From Kineosporiaceae bacterium SCSIO 59966 (GTDB lineage Bacteria > Actinomycetota > Actinomycetes > Actinomycetales > SCSIO-59966): a stretch of DNA of 64,000 nt. The notes beneath the pieces are model-generated. The model saw only the letters and a program-made list of their open reading frames with translations. It made no database searches and was not told the DNA's origin. The stretch is taken from assembly GCA_020881835.1 (NCBI GenBank), contig CP052876.1, positions 2,976,001 to 3,040,000 on the forward strand. Direction: 5' to 3'. The position numbers and the translations under genes were made by a program. This document shows, piece after piece, positions 1 through 8,377 of this stretch. Within the stretch, counting starts at the first letter, position 1, and each line of letters begins with the position of its first letter.

Positions 1-880
1 CAAGTATCGTCGGCCAAGAGGCGGGGCGAGTATTCCTGGTGTCGCCGGCCTCCGCGACGGTGGTCCCAAGGCGCATGAGCCGACGGAGACGGCGCGTTGT
101 GGCCGCGTCGGGATCCCCTTCATGACGCTCGCCAGGTAAGTCCATCGGACTGCGGTGGAGCGGGCTGAGCGAGTAGAGGGCGTCCATTAGCGGCCGGTTC
201 CCGGCTACTCGGCGGGCGGCATCGTCGGCCAACATCTCAACGAGCAACTGAACAGCGCGTAAGGCGGCTCGCGTGGAAGGAAGCGGGAATGCTCGGTGCA
301 ATGCGGCGAAGAAGCCAACCATCAGGTGGTGGCGGCCTCGTAGGTGCGCCCATTCGTGGGAGACGACAGCCACGCGTTGCTCGCTGGTAAGTGTCCGCAG
401 CGCTCCCGTGCTCATCACTATCCGCGGCGAGCGCCCTGGAATGCAGTATACGAACCGACCTTGGCCGCCGACGACCAGGACGGGTGCGACCCCCGGTCGG
501 GCGTGGTTGAGTGGCGGCCCGGCTGGCTGCTCATGGAGCAGTGCGGCCAGATGGCGTTGCCGACGCCGAACTCGCCGCGATCGCACCGTCAGGGCGACCA
601 CCGTCGCGAAGAAGTGGATCGCTGCCGCGAACGCAATCAGGCAGAGCAGTGCTCCGGCCCCCGCTAGCCAGGGCCAGGGCAGTGCCGCAGGATGGACGAG
701 GAGCGCGTCGATCGCCGCTACGCCGATCACCATCAGGCCGGCAAGGATGGCCAGAGCGACGGTATGCCACAGAGCAAGGGCGGCTCTGGGAACCGTCTGC
801 GGCCAGGTCGCCCGCGCCAACACCGCTGGCACCGGGCCGACCAGGAGCCAGGAGAACAGCAGAGCCACCGCGGCCGTCAT
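1..880 (-). CDS. M56-family (BlaR1-like) membrane metallopeptidase, 3' end cut by window edge
   Basis: The first 293 codons are visible and the gene runs off the left edge. Its ATG overlaps the stop of the upstream blaI-like gene (ATGA). Hydrophobic segments lie at about residues 3-21, 33-56 and 70-95. HEWAH at 175-179 is the HExxH zinc site of this family. M56 proteins such as BlaR1 are membrane proteases whose activation leads to loss of the partner repressor BlaI. No penicillin-binding sensor domain is visible in this part, so the signal is unknown. The neighbourhood (oxidase remnant, copper genes) argues for metal or redox sensing rather than beta-lactam sensing, but that is inference. 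Confidence 0.85.
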   Translation of the reverse strand, partial: MTAAVALLFSWLLVGPVPAVLARATWPQTVPRAALALWHTVALAILAGLMVIGVAAIDALLVHPAALPWPWLAGAGALLCLIAFAAAIHFFATVVALTVRSRRVRRRQRHLAALLHEQPAGPPLNHARPGVAPVLVVGGQGRFVYCIPGRSPRIVMSTGALRTLTSEQRVAVVSHEWAHLRGRHHLMVGFFAALHRAFPLPSTRAALRAVQLLVEMLADDAARRVAGNRPLMDALYSLSPLHRSPMDLPGERHEGDPDAATTRRLRRLMRLGTTVAEAGDTRNTRPASWPTIL

Positions 881-1278
881 TCGTTCTCACGTCGACGGCG
901 CCGCGGCTTGCGAACGTGACTTCGAGTTCTGGAGAGAGCGGCCCGCATCACGGAGCTGTCTGCGTCGTTCATCCTGGACGCGAAGTGCAGCAGTGCTCCT
1001 TCTCGAGCCGTTTCGCCGTTCAACTCACCCAGGGCCTGCAACATCATTTCGGCCGCCAGTTGCTCGCGCGTGGCGGTAGGACTGTACCGGTGCGCCTTCT
1101 CGCCCCGGGCCTGAGCAGCCAACCCCTTACGGGCCAGGCGCTGCAGGACCGTCATCACCGTCGTGTAGGCGACCTGGCGATGCTCAGAGAGCTCCGCGTG
1201 CACCTCGCGGACGGTGAGGGGGCCCTGCGCGGCCCACAGGCAAGACATGATCTCTCGTTCCAGAGGGCCAAGCGCCAT
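877..1278 (-). CDS. BlaI/MecI/CopY-family transcriptional repressor
   Basis: 133 residues, the usual length for the family. A winged helix-turn-helix fills the N-terminal half (about 5-75), including the family-typical stretch VAYTTVMTVLQRL. The C-terminal part would form the dimer region and ends in a basic tail. BlaI-type repressors dimerise on dyad operators and are inactivated after the M56 partner is triggered; the partner gene follows here with a 4-bp overlap. A near-palindromic box 41 bp upstream of the ATG is a plausible autoregulatory operator. The 5' part of this gene and its promoter are duplicated beyond the downstream insertion sequence. Confidence 0.9.
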   Translation of the reverse strand: MALGPLEREIMSCLWAAQGPLTVREVHAELSEHRQVAYTTVMTVLQRLARKGLAAQARGEKAHRYSPTATREQLAAEMMLQALGELNGETAREGALLHFASRMNDADSSVMRAALSRTRSHVRKPRRRRRENE

Positions 1279-1506
1279 GCGGACATGCTAGTCAGCGGGG
1301 CGGCCTCATAGACTGGCGTACTACAACCTGTCGTAGGGTGGGCGATCCGGTTAGCGGCACGGTCAGCGAATGATCGAGTGAATCGTGGGAGAGAGGCGTC
1401 CAGCATGGCTCCAGCAGAGCGCGACCGTCTGTCGAGCAGACGATCTGGAAGCGGTCGACGTGAGCGTGGCATGAACCAGGTGTCCACGCTCGGGTCGTTC
1501 CTGCTC
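1140..1506. repeat. Left copy of the 367-bp direct repeat flanking the insertion sequence
   Basis: Positions 1140-1506 repeat at 3193-3559 with a constant offset of 2053 bp and no difference that I could find by eye. The copy holds the first 139 bases of the blaI-like gene, its operator, the intergenic region and the first 36 bases of the oxidase remnant's conserved segment. It ends directly against the left inverted repeat of the element, so it behaves as a target-site duplication of very unusual length. Confidence 0.9.
1319..1336. promoter_or_regulatory. Putative BlaI-type operator
   Basis: The sequence TACTACAACCTGTCGTAG has the inverted arms CTAC/GTAG with partial symmetry between them. 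It resembles the TACTAC-spacer-GTAGTA boxes known for mycobacterial BlaI. It sits between the blaI-like start and the oxidase remnant, where an autoregulatory site is expected. Binding is inferred. Confidence 0.55.
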
Positions 1507-3192
1507 CTGACTCGTGCCGATTTAGTGTGTCGGCCACTTGACACCTACAGCGTCGATGATCGTGCGGGCGGTGTCGGTGAGGGGGTCGCTGGCGGGATGT
1601 TCGTGTCCGGCGATGTTGACGGTGATCTGCTGCAGCGGGCGTAACGCCTGGATGATCTTCTTGAGGCTCATCCCGGTCGTGTTCTGCAGGTGACGGGCGA
1701 CGGCGAGGGCGGCCATGACGACAGTGAGGTGGGCCTCGATCGCGTCGCGGTCGTGGTGGAACACCGGACGGGCCCGTAGGTCGCTCTTGCTCATGCGGAA
1801 CGAGGCCTCGACCTGCCACAACGAGTGGTAGGAGTCGATGACCTCACTGGCCGCCATGAGCGTGGCGGGCACGTTGGTGATGTAGCCCTTCAACCCGACG
1901 AGCCGGCGGGCGCGGTCCAGGGCCGCCTGGTCGAGACTGACTGCGCCGTTCGCCGTCGTGACGAACCGGGGTGTGCGGGCGGCCTTCTCCCCGGAGACCA
2001 CTGCCCTGGCCCTGTTCTCCTGCGCGGTGAGGGTCCTGCCGTCGCGGGCGGCTCGCTTGCTGGAGTACGACCACACTGCCCGCCACGACCGCTCGTGCGC
2101 GGCCGGGTCCCACACGGGTTCGGCGCGCTTGGTGGTGTCGTTGCTGCTGCGGGCGGTGCCGGTGGACAAGCGTGGGGTGATCGTGTCGATGACCTGCCCA
2201 TCGGTGAACGCGTCCCCGTGCCAGCGGAAGTGGGAGGCCAGGTCGACCGGCGCCTTGGTGACCCGCGAGCCGACGATGAACCGCAGGTTCGCCTCGTCCA
2301 GTTCCCGCAGGTTCGCCGCCGACAGCATCCCCGCGTCGGCGACGACGACCATGTCCGCGACCTGGTGGCGGGCCTGGAACTGCTGGATGATCGGCAGGAT
2401 CGTGGTCGTCTCGGCCTTGTTGCCCTGAAAGCAGCCGACCTCGAGCGGGAACCCGGCCCGGTCCACGAGCAGCCCAACGACGATCTGCGGGTCCACGCGG
2501 CGTTCCTTGGAGTACCCGACCCGCCGCAGGTCGTCCTCCTTCTCAGCCTCGAAGTACAAGGTGGTGACGTCGTACAGCACCAGCGACAGATCACCGTGGA
2601 CACTGGCGTGCTCGAAGCACGCCCTGGCGATCTGGTCCCGGTACCCACGCTCCTGGCAGCGGGCCAGCGACCGGAACATCGTGCGCAGCGAGGCGTGAGC
2701 GACCCCCAGCTCGTCCAGGACACGCACAGAGTCGGCCTTGCTGGTCGGCTCGACCAGCCGGGCCAGCACCAGCTGCTTGAACGCCTCGTCCCCGAGCGCG
2801 TCGAACCCCAACCGCGCGTACGTGCTGACCAGGACGTGCCACAGCAGGGCACTGGACCGGCTGGTGATGACCGCCTGACCAGCGGGCACCGACCCACCGC
2901 TGAGGTCCAGTTCGCCCTGACCCGGGCGGATCTTGCGGCGGGCGACCTCCAGCAGCGCCGTCAGCTCCTGCGCCGTGCGCGCCGACCCCACGTGCTCCAG
3001 CACCCGGTCACGCCCGCCCGCCCGCTCAGCGATCTGCACCGCCGTCGCCCCCGACCCCGTCCGCACCTTCCGAACGAACACCACCCGGCGACACTACCCA
3101 CCGATTAGTGTGTCGCAGCCCCCCTACTCAACCCTCTGACCAGCAGCGATCCCCCCGCACCCACCAGATCCCGGAGAAGTGGCACGAGTCAG
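1507..3192 (-). mobile_element. IS1634-family insertion sequence (1686 bp)
   Basis: The element is bounded by perfect 12-bp terminal inverted repeats, CTGACTCGTGCC at 1507-1518 and its complement at 3181-3192. It encodes one transposase of 520 residues on the minus strand. Both ends abut the 367-bp direct repeats. Members of the IS1634 group are known for long and variable target duplications. The identical flanks and intact transposase suggest a recent insertion. Confidence 0.9.
1522..3084 (-). CDS. IS1634-family (IS4 superfamily) DDE transposase
   Basis: 520 residues, GTG start, within the 1686-bp element. Likely catalytic acidic residues lie in LYDVTTLYFE, VVADAGM and the C-terminal QVEASFRMSKSDL segment, matching the DDE layout of IS4-superfamily enzymes with the Y-(2)-R-(3)-E-(6)-K-like region around the last acid. 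The reading frame is open from end to end, so the protein may be active. It catalyses excision and insertion of its own element. No second frame or programmed frameshift is needed. Confidence 0.9.
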   Translation of the reverse strand: MVFVRKVRTGSGATAVQIAERAGGRDRVLEHVGSARTAQELTALLEVARRKIRPGQGELDLSGGSVPAGQAVITSRSSALLWHVLVSTYARLGFDALGDEAFKQLVLARLVEPTSKADSVRVLDELGVAHASLRTMFRSLARCQERGYRDQIARACFEHASVHGDLSLVLYDVTTLYFEAEKEDDLRRVGYSKERRVDPQIVVGLLVDRAGFPLEVGCFQGNKAETTTILPIIQQFQARHQVADMVVVADAGMLSAANLRELDEANLRFIVGSRVTKAPVDLASHFRWHGDAFTDGQVIDTITPRLSTGTARSSNDTTKRAEPVWDPAAHERSWRAVWSYSSKRAARDGRTLTAQENRARAVVSGEKAARTPRFVTTANGAVSLDQAALDRARRLVGLKGYITNVPATLMAASEVIDSYHSLWQVEASFRMSKSDLRARPVFHHDRDAIEAHLTVVMAALAVARHLQNTTGMSLKKIIQALRPLQQITVNIAGHEHPASDPLTDTARTIIDAVGVKWPTH

Positions 3193-3331
3193 GCTGCAGG
3201 ACCGTCATCACCGTCGTGTAGGCGACCTGGCGATGCTCAGAGAGCTCCGCGTGCACCTCGCGGACGGTGAGGGGGCCCTGCGCGGCCCACAGGCAAGACA
3301 TGATCTCTCGTTCCAGAGGGCCAAGCGCCAT
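3193..3331 (-). pseudogene. Truncated 5' copy of the blaI-like gene, made by the IS target duplication
   Basis: Within the right direct repeat the first 46 codons of the blaI-like gene recur, then run into the IS end and unrelated codons. The encoded fragment would lose half of the DNA-binding domain and the whole dimer region, so it is a non-functional by-product. The duplicated start and operator upstream remain intact and could still drive transcription toward the element. Confidence 0.85.
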
Positions 3332-3371
3332 GCGGACATGCTAGTCAGCGGGGCGGCCTCATAGACTGGCG

Positions 3372-3389
3372 TACTACAACCTGTCGTAG
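3372..3389. promoter_or_regulatory. Duplicated copy of the putative BlaI-type operator
   Basis: Identical to the box at 1319-1336 because it lies inside the direct repeat. If it binds the repressor, it offers a second binding site and could titrate it or bring transcription into the insertion sequence under the same control. Confidence 0.5.
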
Positions 3390-3523
3390 GGTGGGCGATC
3401 CGGTTAGCGGCACGGTCAGCGAATGATCGAGTGAATCGTGGGAGAGAGGCGTCCAGCATGGCTCCAGCAGAGCGCGACCGTCTGTCGAGCAGACGATCTG
3501 GAAGCGGTCGACGTGAGCGTGGC

Positions 3524-3834
3524 ATGAACCAGGTGTCCACGCTCGGGTCGTTCCTGCTCGGCGCCTCGATGCTGCCGTTCTTCTGGAACGTGTACAAGAC
3601 CTGGCGGTACGCGCCGCAGGTCACCGTCGACACCCGTGGGGTCATGGCCGCTCGCTGGAGTGGGCCACGAGCTGCCCGCTGCCGCGACACAACTTCACCT
3701 CGATCCCCCGGATCCGCTCGTAGTCCCCGGCGTTCGACCTGTGCCACCCCGAGGTCGGCGCGCAGAACGTGGCGCAGCCCGACTCCACGCTCGTCAACGC
3801 CGGCGGCCCGGGTCACCTCGGAGGCAAGCAGTGA
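3524..3834 (+). pseudogene. Decayed C-terminal fragment of cytochrome c oxidase subunit I (ctaD-like)
   Basis: Translation gives [20 protein letters not shown] and then [16 protein letters not shown], the C-terminal region of aa3-type oxidase subunit I. One base is lost after VTVD. The next frame reads [20 protein letters not shown] and continues to an in-frame TAG near 3720, then [11 protein letters not shown] to the normal-looking end. The rest of the gene (about 450 residues) is absent. The first 36 bases also occur at 1471-1506 in the other direct repeat, so the insertion hit an already truncated gene. It suggests that an oxidase gene once stood beside the copper genes that follow. Confidence 0.8.
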
Positions 3835-3979
3835 CGCCCTGGCCTGGCAGCCGCGACGCGTCACGCGGCCGTAAGTCAGAAGGGGGCGTGCCGCGGCCGC
3901 TCATCGCAGCAGTGGCTCCGGCCGACCTGGCGCGGGGCTCGAAACCCCAGACGAAGCAAACTTCGTGGAAGGACGACCG

Positions 3980-4900
3980 ATGGGCCTAGGCCACTCGCAC
4001 GCCCCCACGCATGCCACCGCTTCGGCCGCGCACCGCGGCCGGCTCGTCATCGCTCTGGCGTTGACGTCGACGGTCATGCTGGTGGAGGTCGTGGGCGGAC
4101 TGCTGTCTGGATCGTTGGCGCTGCTGGCCGACGCCGGGCACATGGCCACGGATGCTGCAGGCATGGCCATGGCCCTGATCGCGGTGACCCTGGCGCAGCG
4201 CCCACCGACGACCCGGCGGACCTTCGGCCTGCAGCGAGTTGAGATCTTGGCTGCTGCGGTGAACGCGCTAGTGCTGTTCGGTCTCGCGATCTACATCCTC
4301 ATCGAGGCGTACCGACGTTTCACCGAACCGCCGGAGATCGCGTCCGGGCTCATGCTCGGCGTCGCCGTCGTGGGTCTGCTCGTGAACACGGTGTCGCTGC
4401 TGCTGTTGCGCCGGGGCCAGCGTCAGTCGCTCAACCTCAGGGGTGCCTACCTGGAGGTGCTGGGCGACCTGCTGGGGTCCGTGGCCGTGATCATCGCCGC
4501 AGTGGTGATCGCGGTGACCGGGCTCACGGCGGCGGACCCCGTCGCCTCCGTCGTGGTTGCCTTGATGATCCTTCCCCGCGCCTGGGCCCTGCTCAGGGAG
4601 GCCGGAGCGATCCTCCTGGAGGCCACACCCAAGGACGTCGATCTGGAGGAGGTGCGGGCGCACATCCTGGAGATGCCAGGAGTGATCGACGTCCACGACA
4701 TGCACGCCTGGACCATCACCTCCGGCATGCCGGTCCTCTCGGCGCACGTCGTGGTCGTGGACGAACTGGCCGAGGGGGACCACGCCCCGGTGCTCGACGG
4801 CCTGGCAGACTGCCTGTCTGACCATTTCGACGTGGAGCACTGCACCTTTCAAGTCGAGCCGTCCCGGCACCGGGACCACGAGAGCACGCTGCACCCGTGA
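3980..4900 (+). CDS. Cation diffusion facilitator (CzcD/ZitB-type) metal exporter
   Basis: 306 residues from the ATG preceded by GGAAGG; an upstream GTG at 3965 is less likely. A short His-bearing N terminus (GHSHAPTH) is followed by six predicted membrane segments. The transport site is seen as HMATD in TM2 and EVLGD in TM5, where many zinc exporters have His in place of the Glu. A cytosolic C-terminal domain with VDVHDMHAWT follows. CDF proteins exchange divalent metal for protons across the inner membrane. The stop overlaps the GTG of the copC-like gene, so the two are probably one transcript. A paralogue lies at 24108-25010. Metal specificity is not certain. Confidence 0.9.
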   Translation: MGLGHSHAPTHATASAAHRGRLVIALALTSTVMLVEVVGGLLSGSLALLADAGHMATDAAGMAMALIAVTLAQRPPTTRRTFGLQRVEILAAAVNALVLFGLAIYILIEAYRRFTEPPEIASGLMLGVAVVGLLVNTVSLLLLRRGQRQSLNLRGAYLEVLGDLLGSVAVIIAAVVIAVTGLTAADPVASVVVALMILPRAWALLREAGAILLEATPKDVDLEEVRAHILEMPGVIDVHDMHAWTITSGMPVLSAHVVVVDELAEGDHAPVLDGLADCLSDHFDVEHCTFQVEPSRHRDHESTLHP

Positions 4901-5517
4901 AGCCGTCGCCAACGCATGGGAGCCGTCGGTGCGGGAGTTTCGCCCACACCGGTCGGCGACGGTTGCTGTGGGTGGCCGGAGCCGGTCTGGCGATGGCACT
5001 TGCATGGCCCCGTGTCGCGTTAGCGCATGCCGAGCTCACCAGCTCGGACCCGGAGGCTGGCGCATCGCTCGACAAGCCGCCTTCGACCATCAGCCTGACG
5101 TACACGGACGACATCGCCCCTGAATTCGTCATGGTGACCCTGTCTGTGGCGGGAGGCCCGCCCTCCCAGTTGGCTACTTCCGTGGAAGGCCCGACCGTGA
5201 TCGCCGCACTACCCGATGGCCGGCCAGGGCAGTGGCGCGTCGCCTTCCGCGTCGTATCAGGCGACGGACACCCCATCACGGGCGACGTACCGTTCACAGT
5301 CGGGCGGCCTGACTCGCCGCCGCCCGTCACGCCCGGCGAAGCCGGGTCCGCGGTCGCGGTCCCGACACGGACCCCGCCTCACTCGTCCGATCGTGATGAT
5401 CCGCATGCCACGACACCGGAAAGCGACAAGCCAGGTCTGGCCACCGCCGCGGTTGCCGGCGCAGCGGTTCTGGTCGCCGGACTGTGGCTGTGGCGTCGCG
5501 GAAGACGGGGGGAGTGA
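4897..5517 (+). CDS. CopC-domain copper-binding protein, membrane-anchored
   Basis: 206 residues. A signal peptide ends near ALAHAEL, which leaves His at the mature N terminus, as in CopC proteins where this histidine binds Cu(II). The second conserved His is in GDGHPITGDVPF. A Pro/Ser/Thr-rich linker leads to a C-terminal membrane helix (about 178-198) and an Arg-rich tail, so the domain is displayed outside the membrane. The GTG start overlaps the CDF stop and its own stop overlaps the next gene. CopC passes copper to CopD, whose homologue follows. Confidence 0.9.
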   Translation: MKPSPTHGSRRCGSFAHTGRRRLLWVAGAGLAMALAWPRVALAHAELTSSDPEAGASLDKPPSTISLTYTDDIAPEFVMVTLSVAGGPPSQLATSVEGPTVIAALPDGRPGQWRVAFRVVSGDGHPITGDVPFTVGRPDSPPPVTPGEAGSAVAVPTRTPPHSSDRDDPHATTPESDKPGLATAAVAGAAVLVAGLWLWRRGRRGE

Positions 5518-7517
5518 ACGTGGTGGGAAGGGCGGCGCCGGTCGGACTGCTCGCCCTGATCCTGGGGACGCCGGCTGTGGCGATCGCTGCGCTGGCGGCC
5601 ACCACGGGGACACCGGCGCCTCTTCCCGGACTACCGGACGCGGGTTCCGTGACGACCTGGGGTCTGCCGGCGGCCCGGGCGGTGCGCGACGTTGCCGCGG
5701 CCGTCACGGTCGGCCTTCTCGTGCTGTCCGCCACTGTGCTGCCCTCCGCCGCCGGATCCGACCCCGACCTGCTGGCCGGTGCCCGCCGAACTGCGGCGCG
5801 GTTCGCGGCCATCGGAGCTACGGTCTGGGCTTGGGCGGCTGCGGCGGTCATCGCCTTCACCTACTCCGAGGCCGCGGGACTCCCGTTGAGCGCCCCCGGC
5901 ACGGGGTCGGCGCTGTGGCGCTTCGTCGTGGACTTCGAGCTGGGTCGGTGGCTCGCCGTCAGTGTCGCCCTCGTTGGCGTCACAGCGACGGGGGCGTGGC
6001 TGGCGACGCGGACGACCTCGGCCGGGCTGCTGACCTTGACAGCGATCGCTTCGTTGCTGCCGCTGGCGTTGTCAGGCCACGCCGGCAGCGCCGGCAACCA
6101 CGAGACGGCTGTCGACACCCAAGCCGTACACCTGGTCGCCGCCAGCACCTGGGTCGGTGGCCTGACCGGCCTGGCACTGCTCCGTCGTCACCTCTCGGCG
6201 GCGCACTTCGCGGTGGCGGTAGGGCGGTTCTCCACGCTCGCGACGTGGTGCTTCGCCCTGGTGGGCATCTCCGGGGTGATCGGCGCCGCCGTCAGGGTCG
6301 ACAGCCTGTCGGGACTGCGCACGAGCTACGGGTCGCTTCTTGCGGCAAAGACGGCCGCCCTGGTCCTCCTCGGTGGCCTCGGCTGGCTGCATCGCCGCAG
6401 AGTGGTCGCAGCCCTCGGCGATCCTGCGGGTAGGGGCCGCTGGTTCGCCCGACTGGCAGTGGTCGAGGTAGTAGTCATGGCTGTGGCCGTCGGCCTAGCC
6501 GTCGCGCTGGGGCGCACGTCACCGGTCCGACCGGGTCTCCCGCAGGAAGCGCTCACCCTGACCGAGTCGCTCCTGGGCTATCCGATGCCTCCGCCGCTGG
6601 GGTTCGAGCAGTGGTTCTCGCAGTGGCGGATCGACCCGCTGTTCACGCCCCTCGCCGTCGCGGCCGCCGCCTGGTACCTGTCCGCAGTCCTGCGACTCCG
6701 CCGCCGCGGGGACGCTTGGCCCACCGGCCGGGCCACCGCCTGGATAGTCGGATGCGCGGTGCTGGTCTGGGCGACCAGCGCTGGCCCGGCCGTCTACGGG
6801 CGAGTCCTGTTCAGCATGCACATGGTGCAGCACATGACGATCGGCACCCTCGTGCCCATCATGCTCGTCCTGGGCGCGCCCGTCACTCTGGCGCTGCGGA
6901 CCCTGAGGCGCCGCACGGACGGAAGCCGCGGGCCTCGAGAGTGGATTCTCCTCGCCGTCCACTCCAGACTGCTCCGCGCGGTCGGTCACCCGGTCGTCGC
7001 GCCGGTGCTCTTTATCGGCAGTCTGCTGGCGTTCTACTACACCCCGGCACTCGACCTGTCCATGCGCACCCACAGTGGGCACGTCCTGATGACTGCGCAC
7101 TTCATCGTGGTCGGCTACCTGTTCGCATGGGTGATCTGTGGCCCCGATCCTGGGCCCACGCGACCAGCGTATCCCTTACGCCTGGTGATTCTCATCGCCA
7201 CGATGGCGTTCCACGCGTTCGTCGGGATTTCGATGATGGGCTCGACGGAGGTGCTGGCCGAGGAGTGGTTCTCCGCCCTGGACCGGCCGTGGGGGCCCAC
7301 CCTCGCCGAGGATCAGTACACCGGGGGTGCGCTGTTCTGGGCTCTGGGCGACTATCCAGTCGCCATCCTAGCGGTGGCGATGGCTGTGGCTTGGCACCGC
7401 GAGGACGCTCGGGAGGCGCGCCGCTACGACCGCCGAGCCGCCCGCGACGGGGACGCCGAGCTGGCCGCCTACAACGCCTGGCTGCAAGAGCGAGCCGCGG
7501 GGGACCAGGCGTCATGA
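5514..7517 (+). CDS. CopD-CtaG fusion: copper transport and oxidase assembly membrane protein
   Basis: About 667 residues with many membrane helices. The N-terminal half (about 50-330) is CopD-like, with His-containing GHAGSAGNHET and HLVAASTWVGGL. The C-terminal half (about 370-650) is a CtaG/caa3 assembly domain with FSMHMVQHMTIG, LMTAHFIVVGYLFAW and FHAFVGISMMGS. Such fusions are common in actinomycetes and are thought to import copper and deliver it to cytochrome oxidase. GTG at 5514 overlaps the copC stop; GTG at 5520 or 5523 after the GGGGGAG stretch is an alternative start. The nearby ctaD remnant suggests that the original client oxidase gene has been lost here. Confidence 0.88.
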   Translation: MNVVGRAAPVGLLALILGTPAVAIAALAATTGTPAPLPGLPDAGSVTTWGLPAARAVRDVAAAVTVGLLVLSATVLPSAAGSDPDLLAGARRTAARFAAIGATVWAWAAAAVIAFTYSEAAGLPLSAPGTGSALWRFVVDFELGRWLAVSVALVGVTATGAWLATRTTSAGLLTLTAIASLLPLALSGHAGSAGNHETAVDTQAVHLVAASTWVGGLTGLALLRRHLSAAHFAVAVGRFSTLATWCFALVGISGVIGAAVRVDSLSGLRTSYGSLLAAKTAALVLLGGLGWLHRRRVVAALGDPAGRGRWFARLAVVEVVVMAVAVGLAVALGRTSPVRPGLPQEALTLTESLLGYPMPPPLGFEQWFSQWRIDPLFTPLAVAAAAWYLSAVLRLRRRGDAWPTGRATAWIVGCAVLVWATSAGPAVYGRVLFSMHMVQHMTIGTLVPIMLVLGAPVTLALRTLRRRTDGSRGPREWILLAVHSRLLRAVGHPVVAPVLFIGSLLAFYYTPALDLSMRTHSGHVLMTAHFIVVGYLFAWVICGPDPGPTRPAYPLRLVILIATMAFHAFVGISMMGSTEVLAEEWFSALDRPWGPTLAEDQYTGGALFWALGDYPVAILAVAMAVAWHREDAREARRYDRRAARDGDAELAAYNAWLQERAAGDQAS

Positions 7518-7541
7518 ACTGCTTCGGACGACCCCTCTCTT

Positions 7542-7565
7542 GGCGCTCTGCTCCACAGGAGCGCC
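7542..7565 (+). terminator. Hairpin after the copper gene cluster
   Basis: GGCGCTC at 7542-7548 pairs perfectly with GAGCGCC at 7559-7565 around a 10-base loop. No T-run follows, as is common in GC-rich actinomycetes. Bases 7566-7738 hold no gene that I can recognise. Confidence 0.4.
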
Positions 7566-7738
7566 GGTGACAGATGCGGACGGCACGAGAGCAAGGCTGC
7601 CGGCCTCGTGGCCCGGAACACGGCCTGTACCCGGAACATCGACATGACATGGCTCAGGGTGCTACGGAGAAGCGCACGCCGGGGACCTGAACCCCTACCC
7701 ATCACCTGACTCGGTCGGACAGCAAGGAAGAAGGGACC

Positions 7739-8377
7739 ATGGGCAATCGCAGCAAGGAAGCACAGGCGCGGCAGGCGCGGGTTGCCGCGATGCGGCAAGC
7801 ACAAGAGCGGCGGGAGAGACAGCGCAGCATCCTCGTCGTCGGTGCCGCCGTGCTGGTGTGCGTCGGCCTGGTGGCGACCGTCGTCTTCGTCATCGTCCGC
7901 GAGCGTGACCGTCAGGCTCGCCTGGAGGCAGAAGCGAACGCGCCCATCGAGGGCGTCGCCGAGTTCCCGGACCTGCCCCGCGAGCACGTCACCGAACCAG
8001 TGGCGTACGAGCAGGACCCCCCGGTCGGGGGCCAACACGCTCCGGTGTGGACGAACTGTGGTGTGTACAGCCAGCCCGTGAGCAGTGAGCAGTCGGTCCA
8101 CTCCCTGGAGCACGGTGCCGTCTGGATCACCTACCGTCCCGACCTTTCCGCCGAGCAGGTGCAGCGACTCAACGACCTCGTCGCCGGCGAAGACTACGCC
8201 CTGCTCAGTCCCTACCCCGGGCTGGCGACTCCCGTCGCCGCCAGCGCCTGGGGAGTGCAGCTGCTAGCGGACGACGCCTCGGACCCGCGCCTGGAACGCT
8301 TCCTGACCCGGTATCTGCAAGGCGAGCAGACTCCGGAACCGGGTGCGGCATGCACCGGCGGAAGCGGTGGCATGTGA
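7739..8377 (+). CDS. DUF3105 family membrane-anchored protein
   Basis: 212 residues. A basic, Arg/Gln-rich cytosolic N terminus (about 1-30) precedes one membrane helix (31-53). The extracellular domain carries the DUF3105 pattern: GGQHAPVWTNCGVYSQP, then HSLEHGAVWITYRPD. Conserved His and Cys residues suggest metal or redox chemistry, but the function is unknown. A GGAAGAAGGG ribosome site precedes the ATG. The stop is followed at once by the DUF305 gene (TGATG), a pairing that recurs in actinomycetes. Confidence 0.85.
   Translation: MGNRSKEAQARQARVAAMRQAQERRERQRSILVVGAAVLVCVGLVATVVFVIVRERDRQARLEAEANAPIEGVAEFPDLPREHVTEPVAYEQDPPVGGQHAPVWTNCGVYSQPVSSEQSVHSLEHGAVWITYRPDLSAEQVQRLNDLVAGEDYALLSPYPGLATPVAASAWGVQLLADDASDPRLERFLTRYLQGEQTPEPGAACTGGSGGM

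Larger units (their letters stand above)
3193..3559. repeat. Right copy of the 367-bp direct repeat flanking the insertion sequence
   Basis: Second copy of 1140-1506, starting directly after the right inverted repeat. Comparing the copies fixes the pre-insertion sequence: the left copy joins blaI, the right copy joins the oxidase remnant, so the uninterrupted locus can be rebuilt by deleting 1507-3559. Confidence 0.9.

Noticed and set aside
1319-1336. BlaI-box as evidence of beta-lactam resistance
   Set aside because: No beta-lactamase or penicillin-binding gene is in the window, so only a generic BlaI-type operator is claimed.
1825-3108. Long open frame opposite the transposase
   Set aside because: Its translation is Gly/Arg/Pro-rich with no family features; it is an artefact of GC-rich codon use on the other strand.
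7566-7738. Possible small RNA or tRNA in the gap before the DUF3105 gene
   Set aside because: No cloverleaf or conserved RNA feature could be made out.
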